Positions 8,099-17,600 of a DNA stretch of 64,000 nt are shown piece after piece (position 1 is the stretch's first letter; every line of letters begins with the position of its first letter). The DNA lies in the NCBI GenBank assembly GCA_016841445.1, contig JAENZD010000001.1, forward strand, positions 1,550,001-1,614,000. The letters are read 5' to 3'. The translations under genes were made by a program, and so were the position numbers. The notes under the pieces were generated by a model. The model was not told where the DNA came from. It made no database searches and saw nothing but the letters and a program-made list of their open reading frames with translations. The DNA comes from Anaerolineaceae bacterium. GTDB taxonomy: Bacteria > Chloroflexota > Anaerolineae > Anaerolineales > Anaerolineaceae.

Positions 8099-10450
8099 AT
8101 GAAAAAGTCACAGAAAATTCTAGCACTGATCGGTACAAACATCCCCCGGGTCGATATCCAGGAGAAAATGACGGGTGAAGCCCTCTTTACGGATGACATC
8201 CAGTTTGGGGTTAAACTGCTGTATGCACGCATCAAACGCAGCCCTCACGCGCATGCCCTGATCAAATCCATTGATACCAGCCGTGCTGAAAAACTTCCGG
8301 GTGTCAGGGCTGTGGTCACCGGCGCTGATTTTTCCGGCCGGATCGGTCTTTACCTGAAAGATCGCCATATCATCGCACGGAACCGCGTCCGCTATATCGG
8401 GGAGCCAGTCGCTGGTGTAGCAGCCGTCTCAGAAGCGGTCGCTGAAAAGGCATTGGATCTCATCCAGGTTGAATACGAACCCCTGCCAGCGCTCTTCCTC
8501 CCCCAGGATGCGATCAAACCGGATGCCCCGCTGATCCACCCTGACCTGGGTGAATACGAGGTCGTCAATTTCATTTTTCCCAAACCCGGCACCAATATCT
8601 CGAACCATTTCAAGATTCGGAAAGGGGATATGAAAAACGCGTGGAAAAACTGCGCGGCTATCGTTGAAAATGAATACTATATTCCGCATATTCAGCATGT
8701 CCCGCTTGAAACGCATGTTGCCGTGGCGAAAGTTGACCTGTCCGGCAAGATCACCCTCTGGACCAGCTCACAATCACCCTTTGCGCAGAGGGACTTGATT
8801 GCAAAAACCTGGGGGATGTCTCCTGCCGATATTAAGGTCATCTCCCCATATGTCGGCGGCGGCTTTGGCTGCAAAGCCGGGGTCACCATGGAAGCCCTGC
8901 CAGTCTTGCTCGCCATGAAGGTTAAAGGCTGCCCGGTCAAACTGCGCCTGACCCGCGAAGAAGAGTTTTATACCAATTTTGTCAGGCAAGCCCTGCTGAT
9001 CCGCCTGAAAATGGGCTGTGATGCTGAGGGTAACATCCTCGCCATGGAAAACACCATGTACTGGGACGGCGGCGCATCCACCGAATACGGCGTGAACATC
9101 ACCCGTGCTGGGGGGTACAGTTCAACAGGTCCTTATGACATCCCTAATGTGAAAACAGACAGCTACTGCGTTTATACCAACAACACCATTGGCGGTCCTT
9201 ACCGCGGCTTCGGCATGTCTGAGCTGCATACCGGCATTGAGCAGTGTGTTGATGAACTGGCTAATAAAATAAAGATGGACAAGGTCGCCTTCAGAATGCG
9301 CAACGTTGTCGAATCCGGGGATATCCTGGCAACTGGCATGGTCATGCATCCCACGGGGATCAAAGCCTGCATTGAAAAGGTTGCTGAAGCGATCGAATGG
9401 GGTAAACCCAGCGAACCGAGTGCACCCCATAAGAAGCGCGGCAAAGGTATTGCCCTGATGTGGAAAGCACCCGCCATGCCGCCCAATCCGGGATCCAGTG
9501 CAACGCTTAAATTCAACTCGGATGGCACGGTTTTCCTGAGCATTGGTGGGCAGGAAATCGGCCAGGGTGCGTTCACGGTCGCAGCTCAAATCGCCGCCGC
9601 AGGGTTAGGTGTCCCCATGGATTGGATCCGGATCTCGAAGCCCCTCGATACAGACTATTCCTCCTATGAGTGGCAGACCGTCGCCAGCCGCATCACCTGG
9701 ACGATGGGGAATGCCATCCTGGATGCGGCAAAAGATGCCCGAAAACAAATCTTTAAAATTGTTGCTAAAGCCTGGAAAGAAAATAAGAAGGATCTGGAGA
9801 TTAAGGACGGCATCGTTTATTCCACAAACACGGATAAAAAGATCTCACTTAAGGACTTTGTGATCACCGGTATCCCTAAAAAGAAGGATCAGGGATGGAT
9901 CGGCGGCCCCATTATCGGCAGGGGCAAATTCATGCCCACGTATGTCACCGGCTTGGATAAAGATACCGGGCAGGGAAAACGCGCCGTGGTGCATTACACA
10001 ACCGGAGCCCAGGGTTTTATCGTAGAAGTTGACACCTTAACCGGGAAACTGGAGATCATCAAAGCAGTCAGCGCTTTTGATGTCGGCAAAGCCATCAATC
10101 CGGACCTAGTGAAAGCGCAAATTGAAGGTGGGATGGTCCAGGGCATCAGTTCAGCCCTGTTTGAACAACTGGTTTTCAAGGAAGGCGTCCTGCAAAATCC
10201 GAATTTTGTGGATTACCGGATTGCCACTACGATGGACCTGCCTGACAAAATGGAATCCTATTATATTGAGGTTCCACAGGATGATGGGCCATTTGGGGCA
10301 CGCGGCATCGGGGAGCATCCCATGGTACCAACCATCGCTGCCATCGCCAATGCAATCAATGATGCGGTTGGCATCCGCCTTGAAGGACCACCTTTCACAG
10401 CAGAAAAATTATTCATGGCAATCAAAGCACAAAACAAAAGCGTAGACTAA
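8099..10450 (+). CDS. Molybdenum hydroxylase, molybdopterin-binding large subunit (xanthine dehydrogenase-like)
   Basis: A 783-residue catalytic subunit. Recognisable elements are 'TGEALFTDDI' near the N-terminus, 'SQSPFAQRDL', the cofactor loop 'GGGFGCKAG', 'GGPYRGFGMSELHTGIEQ' (xanthine-dehydrogenase style rather than the CO-dehydrogenase 'AYRCS' loop), 'GGQEIGQGAFT', and the C-terminal 'GARGIGEHP' carrying the catalytic Glu. The enzyme should hydroxylate an N-heterocycle or aldehyde using water. Its exact substrate cannot be read from the sequence; a purine is possible given the FdrA trio downstream. It ends four bases into the ribosome site of fdrA. Confidence 0.9.
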   Translation: MKKSQKILALIGTNIPRVDIQEKMTGEALFTDDIQFGVKLLYARIKRSPHAHALIKSIDTSRAEKLPGVRAVVTGADFSGRIGLYLKDRHIIARNRVRYIGEPVAGVAAVSEAVAEKALDLIQVEYEPLPALFLPQDAIKPDAPLIHPDLGEYEVVNFIFPKPGTNISNHFKIRKGDMKNAWKNCAAIVENEYYIPHIQHVPLETHVAVAKVDLSGKITLWTSSQSPFAQRDLIAKTWGMSPADIKVISPYVGGGFGCKAGVTMEALPVLLAMKVKGCPVKLRLTREEEFYTNFVRQALLIRLKMGCDAEGNILAMENTMYWDGGASTEYGVNITRAGGYSSTGPYDIPNVKTDSYCVYTNNTIGGPYRGFGMSELHTGIEQCVDELANKIKMDKVAFRMRNVVESGDILATGMVMHPTGIKACIEKVAEAIEWGKPSEPSAPHKKRGKGIALMWKAPAMPPNPGSSATLKFNSDGTVFLSIGGQEIGQGAFTVAAQIAAAGLGVPMDWIRISKPLDTDYSSYEWQTVASRITWTMGNAILDAAKDARKQIFKIVAKAWKENKKDLEIKDGIVYSTNTDKKISLKDFVITGIPKKKDQGWIGGPIIGRGKFMPTYVTGLDKDTGQGKRAVVHYTTGAQGFIVEVDTLTGKLEIIKAVSAFDVGKAINPDLVKAQIEGGMVQGISSALFEQLVFKEGVLQNPNFVDYRIATTMDLPDKMESYYIEVPQDDGPFGARGIGEHPMVPTIAAIANAINDAVGIRLEGPPFTAEKLFMAIKAQNKSVD

Positions 10451-10459
10451 GGAGCTGCA

Positions 10460-11998
10460 TTGACTCTATACACCAGGGTATTACGCAACCAATACCACGA
10501 TTCCGTCGTTTTGATGCTCGCAGCGAAAGAATTGAAAGGGCAAGCAGGGGTGATTGATGCTGCCTACATGATGGGCACCGAGGTCAACAAGGACCTGCTC
10601 CAAAATGCCGGATTAATGGACACTATCGGCCAATCCGCGCATGCGAATGACCTGATCATTGCCGTCAAAAAAGATGGCGATTCCCAAGCTATCCTTGATC
10701 TTGCGGAAAGCCTCCTCTCTGCGCATCGATCAGGGGAAAAAACATCATCTCAAGAATCTGACACCTTACGCCGTGTCATTCAAGCAAACCCCAATGCAAA
10801 TATCGTCCTGATCTCCGTCGCTGGCGCTTATGCTGCCAGGGAAGCACGCGAGGCTTTGGCCAGCGGTTTACATGTCTTTCTTTTCAGTGACAATGTCTCG
10901 TTGGACGATGAAATAGCGTTAAAGAAATTAGCCGTTCAGCGCGGCTTGCTCCTGATGGGACCGGGTGCCGGCACCGCCATTATCAACGGCGTGGGTTTGG
11001 GATTTGCCAACCAGGTGCCAAAGGGCAGTATCGGGATCGTCTCTGCCGCTGGGACTGGCCTGCAAGAAGTCAGCACCCTGCTGGCAAAACAGGGTTTGGG
11101 CGTATCCCAGGCGATTGGCACAGGTGGACGCGATCTAAGTAAAGACGTCGGTGGCTTGATGTTCTTCGCCGCAATCGATGCCCTGCAAGCGGACCCAGAA
11201 ACCGAGACAATCGTGCTGATCAGCAAACCACCCGATAAACAGCTTGTTGAAATAATCACCGCAAAGGTGAAAGACAGCCAGAAGCCCATTATTCTGTGTT
11301 TGCTGGGTGCCGAAGGACCAAAGGATGTAAGCAAGCCATTACATTTCACCCGCACCCTGGAAGAATGCGCCCTGGTTGCCAGGCAGGTTTCCACCGATTC
11401 AATACGAGATATCCCGGGGTTGATTGCTGAAGAAGATCAAAAGCTCTTTGAGAAATACCAGGGATTAAAAGGGTCTTTCTCACCTGACCAGAAATTTATC
11501 CGGGGGTTGTATTCTGGCGGCACGCTGTGTTATGAAGCCCAGGTCATCTGGCGTGATGCGCTTTCAGACCCTGTTTATTCAAACGCACCGCTCACCAAGG
11601 CCCTTTCGCTTCAAGATTCATCAACATGCAAGAAGCATTGCGCGCTCGACCTGGGGGAAGAAGAGTTCACCGTTGGCCGTCCGCATCCGATGATCGATAA
11701 CGAACTGCGCATCCAGCGCATGGTCAAAGAAGCGGATGACCCCCAAACAGCCATCATCCTGTTCGATATGGTGATTGGCTACGGCGCGCATCCCGATCCG
11801 GCTGAAGAGATCGGGAACGCCATCAAAAAAATAAAACATGACCACCCCGGTATCCTCTGGATTTCTTCGGTCACCGGAACTGAGGGCGATCCACAGAGCC
11901 TTTCAAAGACCAGAGCGAAATTAGAAGCAGCCGGTGTGATCGTCTGCGGCAGCAATGCCCAGGCAGCCCGGCTGGCAGCCCATCTACTCAAAAATTAA
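10460..11998 (+). CDS. fdrA: FdrA-like acyl-CoA synthetase-fold protein
   Basis: A 512-residue protein of the FdrA family, built like the alpha subunit of succinyl-CoA synthetase: a CoA-binding Rossmann part ('IGIVSAAGTGLQEVSTLLAKQ') and a C-terminal ligase-like part with the family signature 'FDMVIGYGAHPDPAEE'. In E. coli FdrA acts with DUF1116 and DUF2877 proteins as oxamate carbamoyltransferase in allantoin use. The start is TTG, supported by AAGGAG five bases before it; the site overlaps the stop of the large Mo subunit. All three partners are present in this window, but no carbamate kinase gene is. Confidence 0.85.
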   Translation: MTLYTRVLRNQYHDSVVLMLAAKELKGQAGVIDAAYMMGTEVNKDLLQNAGLMDTIGQSAHANDLIIAVKKDGDSQAILDLAESLLSAHRSGEKTSSQESDTLRRVIQANPNANIVLISVAGAYAAREAREALASGLHVFLFSDNVSLDDEIALKKLAVQRGLLLMGPGAGTAIINGVGLGFANQVPKGSIGIVSAAGTGLQEVSTLLAKQGLGVSQAIGTGGRDLSKDVGGLMFFAAIDALQADPETETIVLISKPPDKQLVEIITAKVKDSQKPIILCLLGAEGPKDVSKPLHFTRTLEECALVARQVSTDSIRDIPGLIAEEDQKLFEKYQGLKGSFSPDQKFIRGLYSGGTLCYEAQVIWRDALSDPVYSNAPLTKALSLQDSSTCKKHCALDLGEEEFTVGRPHPMIDNELRIQRMVKEADDPQTAIILFDMVIGYGAHPDPAEEIGNAIKKIKHDHPGILWISSVTGTEGDPQSLSKTRAKLEAAGVIVCGSNAQAARLAAHLLKN

Positions 11999-12009
11999 AA
12001 GGAAGTTCA

Positions 12010-13422
12010 ATGGACAAAGAACCACTCCAGGGTCTGTTCGGGAAACAACTGAAAGCAATCAATTTGGGTTTGGAGGGCATGGCAGAAGGCATTGAAGAAC
12101 AAAATGCCGAGGTCACCCGTGTAAACTGGAGCCCGCCAGCTGAAATCCTGCCCAACATGGTATTCACAAAATCCGGAGCCAGCATCGACCAGGCTAACGA
12201 CGAAGCTTGTCAGCGGATCATCCAATCGGGGGCAAAATTGGTTGGGATGGGCATTGCCAAAGATGTCATCCCCGGGATGCGGGAGGATATGATCCTGCAC
12301 GCCGGACCGCCGATCACCTGGGATAGGATGTGCGGCCCGACCCGCGGTGCGATCATGGGCGCATTGGTCTACGAAGGGATCGCCAATGATGAGGCTGAAG
12401 CAGAAAAGATCGCTGCCTCGGGGGATCTCACTTTTGAACCCTGCCACCACCATCAAACCGTCGGTCCGATGGCGGGGATCGTCTCGCCGAGTATGCCAGT
12501 TTTCATCCTAGAAAATCCAGTCCACAACGTTCAGGCGTATGCCACCCAAAATGAGGGCTTGGGCAAAGTCCTCCGCTACGGCGCGATGGGTGAAGAAGTC
12601 TACCAGCGGCTGCGCTGGATGGAAGAGGTGCTCTATCCCACCCTTGCGCGTGCGATTGAAAGCATGCCGGAAGGGATTGATATCAAGGGCATCATTTCGC
12701 AAGCCCTGTACATGGGAGACGAATGCCATAACCGTAACCGGGCAGGCACCTCCCTGTTCCTGAGGGCTATTGCCCCGGCGCTGATCCGCACACAGACTGA
12801 CAGCGAAGATACCGCAAAGGTCTTTGAGTTCATCTCCAACAACGACCACTTTTTCCTGAACCTCAGCATGGCAGCCGGAAAAGCGTGCTTGCTGCCGGCA
12901 GAAAATATCCCAGGCAGCACCATCGTGACAGTCATGGCGCGCAATGGAACCGATTTTGGAATTCGCATCTCCAGCCAGCCTGACCAATGGTTCACGGCGC
13001 AAGCAGGCGAAGTTGAAGGTTTATACCTGCCCGGTTTCAGCGAAGCAGATGCCAACAGGGATATCGGGGACAGCACCGTCACGGAAACCGCGGGTTATGG
13101 CGGGTTTGCGATGGCGGCAGCACCTGCTATAACGCAGTTCGTGGGCGGCAGCCCGGAAATGGCGCTCAGGATCACCCGGGAAATGTACGAGATCACCCAT
13201 ACGGAACACCCTGACTTCAAAATACCAGCCATGGACTTCCGCGGCACACCCCTGGGGATCGATATCCGCCGTGTGATGGAAACAGGCATCCTGCCCCGGA
13301 TAAATACAGGCATTGCCCATAAAAAACCAGGTATCGGCATGGTCGGTGCCGGGATATTACGTGCACCGCATGCATGCTTTGAAGATGCTTTCAACACTTT
13401 TCAAAAGAATTATTGTGCCTAA
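12010..13422 (+). CDS. DUF1116 protein (YlbE/AllG-like)
   Basis: A 470-residue protein. Its features match DUF1116: 'GPPITWDRMCGPTRGAIMGALVYEG', 'EPCHHHQTVGPMAGI', 'MGDECHNRN', and 'FRGTPLGIDIRRV'. Conserved His and Cys residues in these blocks suggest a catalytic or metal site. In E. coli the homologue is a component of the oxamate carbamoyltransferase complex with FdrA. It starts 12 bases after fdrA with an AAAAGGAAG site. Cytosolic, no membrane segments. Confidence 0.88.
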   Translation: MDKEPLQGLFGKQLKAINLGLEGMAEGIEEQNAEVTRVNWSPPAEILPNMVFTKSGASIDQANDEACQRIIQSGAKLVGMGIAKDVIPGMREDMILHAGPPITWDRMCGPTRGAIMGALVYEGIANDEAEAEKIAASGDLTFEPCHHHQTVGPMAGIVSPSMPVFILENPVHNVQAYATQNEGLGKVLRYGAMGEEVYQRLRWMEEVLYPTLARAIESMPEGIDIKGIISQALYMGDECHNRNRAGTSLFLRAIAPALIRTQTDSEDTAKVFEFISNNDHFFLNLSMAAGKACLLPAENIPGSTIVTVMARNGTDFGIRISSQPDQWFTAQAGEVEGLYLPGFSEADANRDIGDSTVTETAGYGGFAMAAAPAITQFVGGSPEMALRITREMYEITHTEHPDFKIPAMDFRGTPLGIDIRRVMETGILPRINTGIAHKKPGIGMVGAGILRAPHACFEDAFNTFQKNYCA

Positions 13423-13434
13423 AAGGAGAAAAAC

Positions 13435-14316
13435 ATGAAATTTATTGACCTCACCATCCCCCTGGGGATTGCCACGCCCCCCTGGCCGACCTATGAAGCT
13501 CTGCAGGTGAAATACTTCAAACGCCTGGCACCCAACGGGGCAAACGGGCAGCTCCTCACCCATTCCAACCACCTCGGGACACACCTGGACGGTGAAATTC
13601 ACTTTTTTACCGCTGGGAAAGATATTGCATCCCTGGAAATGGACTACCTTGTCCATGAAGCCGCTGTGGTCGACCTCAGCGATATCTGCGGTGATTACGA
13701 TGTTTACACCAGCCAGATGGTCGAAGACAGGGTCGAAGTCCGCGAAGGCGATATCCTGATCATCCATACCGGCTACCATCATTTCGGATGGGATATGCCC
13801 AATGCCGACGAGATCCGCTATATGGTCAAACATCCCGGCCCTGACCGGGAGTTTGCAGAATGGGCAAAGAAAAAGAAGCTGCGCTGGATCGGCGTGGACT
13901 GCGGCAGCGCAGACCACCCCATGAACACCATCATCCGGGACTGGATGCCGCGCCAGGCAAAAGAAGCGGAGCTGCTCTTCCAGAAGAAGTTCAACCAGAG
14001 CCTGGCAGAATTCTTTGATGACAGCAAGTACCAGTTGATGCACCTCGAAATGTTCCCTCACGGCATCATCCATGCAGAGTGCCTCGGCGGTGAGATCGAC
14101 CTGCTCCTGAACCGCCGTGTTCAAATCGGGTTCTTCCCCTGGCGCTTCGTGGATGGCGAATCCTGCATCGGGCGGTGTGTGGCGATGGTTGAAGATGACG
14201 AATACAACCGGCTGATGGCAGAAAAAACGAATCTGCCCAAAACAAAATTTGGGGATGCCTTTAACCCGCAGCATGTTAAAACGCTTGATCAACTCACAAT
14301 GAAAAATATGGAATAA
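13435..14316 (+). CDS. Cyclase-family hydrolase (kynurenine formamidase/isatin hydrolase superfamily)
   Basis: A 293-residue protein with the superfamily metal motif HLGTHLDG (residues 46-53), preceded by 'FIDLTIPL' at the N-terminus and followed by 'IHF'. Members are Mn- or Zn-dependent enzymes that hydrolyse cyclic or N-formyl amides. In this operon it could open the ring of the hydroxylated product, for example an imide or lactam; that is inference. It is longer than bacterial KynB (about 210 residues), closer to isatin-hydrolase-type or plant cyclase-like proteins. Thirteen bases follow the DUF1116 gene, with AAAAGGAG before the ATG. Confidence 0.8.
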   Translation: MKFIDLTIPLGIATPPWPTYEALQVKYFKRLAPNGANGQLLTHSNHLGTHLDGEIHFFTAGKDIASLEMDYLVHEAAVVDLSDICGDYDVYTSQMVEDRVEVREGDILIIHTGYHHFGWDMPNADEIRYMVKHPGPDREFAEWAKKKKLRWIGVDCGSADHPMNTIIRDWMPRQAKEAELLFQKKFNQSLAEFFDDSKYQLMHLEMFPHGIIHAECLGGEIDLLLNRRVQIGFFPWRFVDGESCIGRCVAMVEDDEYNRLMAEKTNLPKTKFGDAFNPQHVKTLDQLTMKNME

Positions 14317-14345
14317 ATCTTCTCCACAAAAGAAAGGAGGACGCT

Positions 14346-15044
14346 GTGTCATTGGACATGGAACTTGAAAGTGTACTTCGGGCACCCGCATTGGAAATGC
14401 CGCCCTATCCTGCCAAAGTGATCACGCTCGCCAACAGCAAGCAGATGGTTGTCCGGCAGGTCAGACGGTTCGAGGTGCCTGTGCTCCTGGATGCTGTCCG
14501 GCCAACGATGAAGATCGAAAAGGATTTCTACGATATTGTTGGGGCACGTTTATACGCTGAACTGCTCGGATGGTACCGACATCGTGTTCGCAATGAATAC
14601 TGCTTGGTCGGACAAATTGATGGGTACGTGGTCGGGATCGTCAACGGCCGTATGGTCGATCAAGAGATCGGCATGAGCTACCACACCATGGCAATCGACC
14701 GGGGGTTGAAAGTCGGTGCGCACCTGTTCGCTGCTAAAATGGAACACCACATCGAATTCCTTGGGCAGCAGGAAGTCTGGATCACCGCTGAAAGCCCGAT
14801 TGGATTCCGACGCTGGATGATCGAGTACGACCTGATCCAGCAGGTAGGGGTCCAGCATGAACTGGGCGGTGCAACCTCCTACAAGCTGACCCGGGATCTG
14901 TATTTTGACTCGAAGTCTCGCCTTGTGGCTGGTCAACGTCCCGTGCCAAAAGCCCAGCTCGATTACGCTTTGGAGAATTTATTCATCGCAGATGAAAAAG
15001 CGATCCGGGAGAAGATCTGCGGCACGTTAGGAGGTCAGCCATGA
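14346..15044 (+). CDS. GNAT-like protein of unknown substrate
   Basis: A 232-residue protein. The central part ('YCLVGQIDGYVVGIVNGRMV' then 'HTMAIDRGLKVGAHLFAAKM') resembles the beta4-beta5 core and the acyl-CoA loop of GCN5-type acetyltransferases, but the match is weak and I do not recognise a named family. The start is GTG with a very strong AAAGGAGG site. Its last four bases overlap the thiolase start (ATGA), so it is coupled to the thiolase/DUF35 pair and may act on the same CoA-linked intermediate. Confidence 0.5.
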   Translation: MSLDMELESVLRAPALEMPPYPAKVITLANSKQMVVRQVRRFEVPVLLDAVRPTMKIEKDFYDIVGARLYAELLGWYRHRVRNEYCLVGQIDGYVVGIVNGRMVDQEIGMSYHTMAIDRGLKVGAHLFAAKMEHHIEFLGQQEVWITAESPIGFRRWMIEYDLIQQVGVQHELGGATSYKLTRDLYFDSKSRLVAGQRPVPKAQLDYALENLFIADEKAIREKICGTLGGQP

Positions 15045-16231
15045 GAGACGTTGCAATTATTGGCGTCGGGATGATACCCTTTGGCCGGCGGGATGAAGAT
15101 TCCCTGCTGGATATGCTCGCCTATGCTTCCCTGGATGCCCTGGATGATGCCGGGATGTCAGAGAAAGGCGTGGACGCGGTTTATGTCGCCAACATGGGGG
15201 CTGGTATCTTGCAGCACCAAACATCGGTTGCCAGCGCTCTGGTGGACCGCCTGAGCTTGCAGCCAGCGGCCGCAGACACAATTGAAAACGGTCCGGCCTC
15301 CGGTGCATCCGCCATCAAGAACGGCGTGCTGGCGGTCGCATCAGGCTATTACGACACAGTTCTGGTCGCTGGGGGGGAAAAGATGCGGGAGGTGGTCGGC
15401 TGGAAGGCAACGGACTTCGTCGCCACCATGACCCACCCCGAAGTGGAATACCCCTACGGCATCACCCTGCCCGGGATGGCAGGCATGTTCACCAGGCTTT
15501 ATATGGAAAAATACGGCCTGACCCAGGAACAGTTGATCGCTGTCGCCATCAAGAACCAGAAAATGGGTGCACTCAACCCCTATGCGCACGTGAATATGGT
15601 CATCACCCGTGAAGGTATCTATGAAAGCCCGGATGCGGCCGTCAACAACCCGGTCGCTGCGGACCCGCTGCGCTTTTATGATATGTGCCCGGTCAGCGAC
15701 GGTGCTGCAGCCGTTATCCTCTGCCCATTGGAGAAAGCCAGGGAAATCAGCCGTAAGATACCCGTGCTGATTGCAGGCTTTGGTCAGGCGACCGATACCC
15801 ACACCCTGCAGGAACGGGAGGACCCCACCGACCTTAAAGCCGTTACCTTGGCTGCTGAACAGGCTTTCAGGATGGCAAACCTCAAGCCGAAGGATGTGGA
15901 TGTGGCGGAACTGCATGATGCCTTCACGATCCTGGAAGTGGCTGAGAGCGAACATGTGGGCTTCTTCAAGAAAGGCGAGGGCGGCAAAGCAGCCGAAAAG
16001 GGCGAGACCAGTATCAATGGCAAGATCCCGATCAACGTCTCCGGCGGGCTCAAATCTCGCGGTCACCCGGTCGGCGCAACGGGGGTCGCCCAGGTGGTCG
16101 AGATCGTCTTCCAGCTCAGGCATGAGCTGGTCCCGAAGCGCCAGGTCAAGGATGCGAAAGTCGGTTTCACGCTCAATTTTGGCGGGTTTGGCAATAATGT
16201 CGTCGCGTTTGTGCTCAGGAGGTCAGAATGA
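15041..16231 (+). CDS. Thiolase-fold protein lacking the nucleophilic cysteine (SCP-x/Ltp2-like)
   Basis: A 396-residue protein with the thiolase fold throughout: 'IENGPASGASAIKNG' (residues 81-95), 'ELHDAF' (His292) and 'GGLKSRGHPVGATG' (His342). In true thiolases the first motif is ENxCASG; here the Cys position is Pro85, so the classic acyl-transfer nucleophile is absent while both histidines remain. Thiolase-fold proteins that pair with DUF35 proteins and lack this Cys include the Ltp2 retro-aldolases of steroid breakdown. An aldolase-like carbon-carbon cleavage is therefore possible. It overlaps both neighbours by 4 bases (ATGA). Confidence 0.82.
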   Translation: MRDVAIIGVGMIPFGRRDEDSLLDMLAYASLDALDDAGMSEKGVDAVYVANMGAGILQHQTSVASALVDRLSLQPAAADTIENGPASGASAIKNGVLAVASGYYDTVLVAGGEKMREVVGWKATDFVATMTHPEVEYPYGITLPGMAGMFTRLYMEKYGLTQEQLIAVAIKNQKMGALNPYAHVNMVITREGIYESPDAAVNNPVAADPLRFYDMCPVSDGAAAVILCPLEKAREISRKIPVLIAGFGQATDTHTLQEREDPTDLKAVTLAAEQAFRMANLKPKDVDVAELHDAFTILEVAESEHVGFFKKGEGGKAAEKGETSINGKIPINVSGGLKSRGHPVGATGVAQVVEIVFQLRHELVPKRQVKDAKVGFTLNFGGFGNNVVAFVLRRSE

Positions 16232-16581
16232 AACAGGAAATTAGGATCACAGCATATAAATGTAAAGCCTGCGGTCAGATCCATTACCCCTATCACGACC
16301 GCTGCCTGGCATGCAAAAAACGCGACTTTGAACAAATCAAACCGGAAGGCGATGCGCACCTGCTGGCTTATACGCAGATCTTCAACCTGCCCTGGGGCTT
16401 TGACGTTCGCTTTTTGGTGATTGGCGTGGTCGAATTTGCCAACGGCATCAAGTCCATGGGGCAAATCCAGGTCGATTCCCTTGAAAAATTGAAAACGGGG
16501 ATGTCACTCAAGCCCTATTGGGGACCGGTGCGGGTCGAAGCTGAGGAACCGGTTTACGGCCTGGTGCTGAGACCGAGCTAG
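16228..16581 (+). CDS. DUF35 OB-fold protein with zinc ribbon, thiolase partner
   Basis: A 117-residue protein: rubredoxin-like zinc ribbon with CxxC at residues 12-15 and 26-29, then an OB-fold with 'HLLAYTQIFNLPWGF' and 'GQIQVD'. DUF35 proteins bind thiolase-fold enzymes and channel acyl-CoA substrates in HMG-CoA, phloroglucinol and steroid systems. The 4-base overlap with the thiolase gene supports a stable complex. It is the last gene of the plus-strand operon; only 13 bases separate it from the convergent DUF2877 gene. Confidence 0.87.
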   Translation: MKQEIRITAYKCKACGQIHYPYHDRCLACKKRDFEQIKPEGDAHLLAYTQIFNLPWGFDVRFLVIGVVEFANGIKSMGQIQVDSLEKLKTGMSLKPYWGPVRVEAEEPVYGLVLRPS

Positions 16582-16594
16582 ATAGATTTAATTC

Positions 16595-17485
16595 TTATAG
16601 CATCAGCAGGGCGACTAACATCCCTGCAAACGTATCGATGCCGGAAGAGCTGCCGTAAGAAAGCAGCTCTTCTTTGATTTTAAGCAGTTCCCCGTTTCCG
16701 CTCGCAATCCAGTCCAGGGTGTGCATGATGCGCTCGTCCGCCTTGCCCAGGGAGGCGCATGCGATCAAGGTTGCACTCAAGGCTGTTGTTTTTTGTGCGG
16801 CCAGGGTTTTTAATTCATCCACATAGGCATCATATTCAACCGTCACGGGCAAAAAGGGGTTAAGATAATGCTTTGCTAACAGAAATCCGCAGATAAAATC
16901 ATCCCCGGAAGGCGTCAGCCCACGACCGTAACCTAATAAACCGGTTAACCATTCAAACCGTTTAAATCCATCACCCATGTTGGGAATCAATGCCAGCAAT
17001 TCTTCCTTTTCGACCTGTGGATAATCTGCCACAATTTTTCTCAGGAATGGAGAGAAGACACCATCTTCATATTCCCCGATCAGCGTTGTCACAAAATCAA
17101 CACTGCGCTCAATGGCAGGGGAGATGTCTTCCATGTTGAACTGGATGGGTGGTGGTGAAAAGATCGAGGATCGCTGGTGGATCACAAATTGGAAATCAGT
17201 GAACACAATCCGGTCTTTAAGAATAACACACAGATCCCCCACTTCGGTGAGTGCTTTGAAATTCACCTTGTCGTGCAAATTGATCGTGATCGGCCCGTTG
17301 AAAACATCCTGTGATACAAAGCAGACTTGCTGTGATTGATTCTGCAGAAATAATCCTTTGCTGGTAACACCTAAGACAACAGCATCGCCTTCCTCCTTCA
17401 GGACCGATAATACGCAATCTCCCAAGCATTTCACCTTGAAAGATACAATTTCAGTTTTGCCGTTCGGATAATTCACTTTTGTCAT
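16595..17485 (-). CDS. DUF2877 protein (YlbF/AllH-like)
   Basis: A 296-residue protein with the DUF2877 signature GYGRGLTPSGDDFICG (residues 185-200). In E. coli the homologue is the third component of oxamate carbamoyltransferase, beside FdrA and DUF1116. Here it is on the opposite strand, convergent with the operon that carries the other two. It may be controlled separately, although a TGATAAC half-site upstream (17536-17542) resembles the operator before the operon. The C-terminal part is small-residue rich ('GSSSGIDTFAGMLVALLML'). Confidence 0.85.
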   Translation of the reverse strand: MTKVNYPNGKTEIVSFKVKCLGDCVLSVLKEEGDAVVLGVTSKGLFLQNQSQQVCFVSQDVFNGPITINLHDKVNFKALTEVGDLCVILKDRIVFTDFQFVIHQRSSIFSPPPIQFNMEDISPAIERSVDFVTTLIGEYEDGVFSPFLRKIVADYPQVEKEELLALIPNMGDGFKRFEWLTGLLGYGRGLTPSGDDFICGFLLAKHYLNPFLPVTVEYDAYVDELKTLAAQKTTALSATLIACASLGKADERIMHTLDWIASGNGELLKIKEELLSYGSSSGIDTFAGMLVALLML

Positions 17486-17600
17486 TTTCTCCGTTTTCAG
17501 ATGACGGTCACCTTTACTATAATATCACGCTCAATTGATAACGTACCAATATGAACCCAGAATATACATCATTGAAAATGAGGTAGTGCCAATTGTTCCC

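Noticed and set aside
13357-14391. 344-codon open frame on the minus strand across the cyclase gene
   Set aside because: It is the mirror of a well-supported plus-strand gene with motif and ribosome site; its translation is His/Cys-rich and has no recognisable domain.
15341-16123. 260-codon minus-strand frame across the thiolase gene
   Set aside because: Shadow of the thiolase; no ribosome site, unlikely composition.
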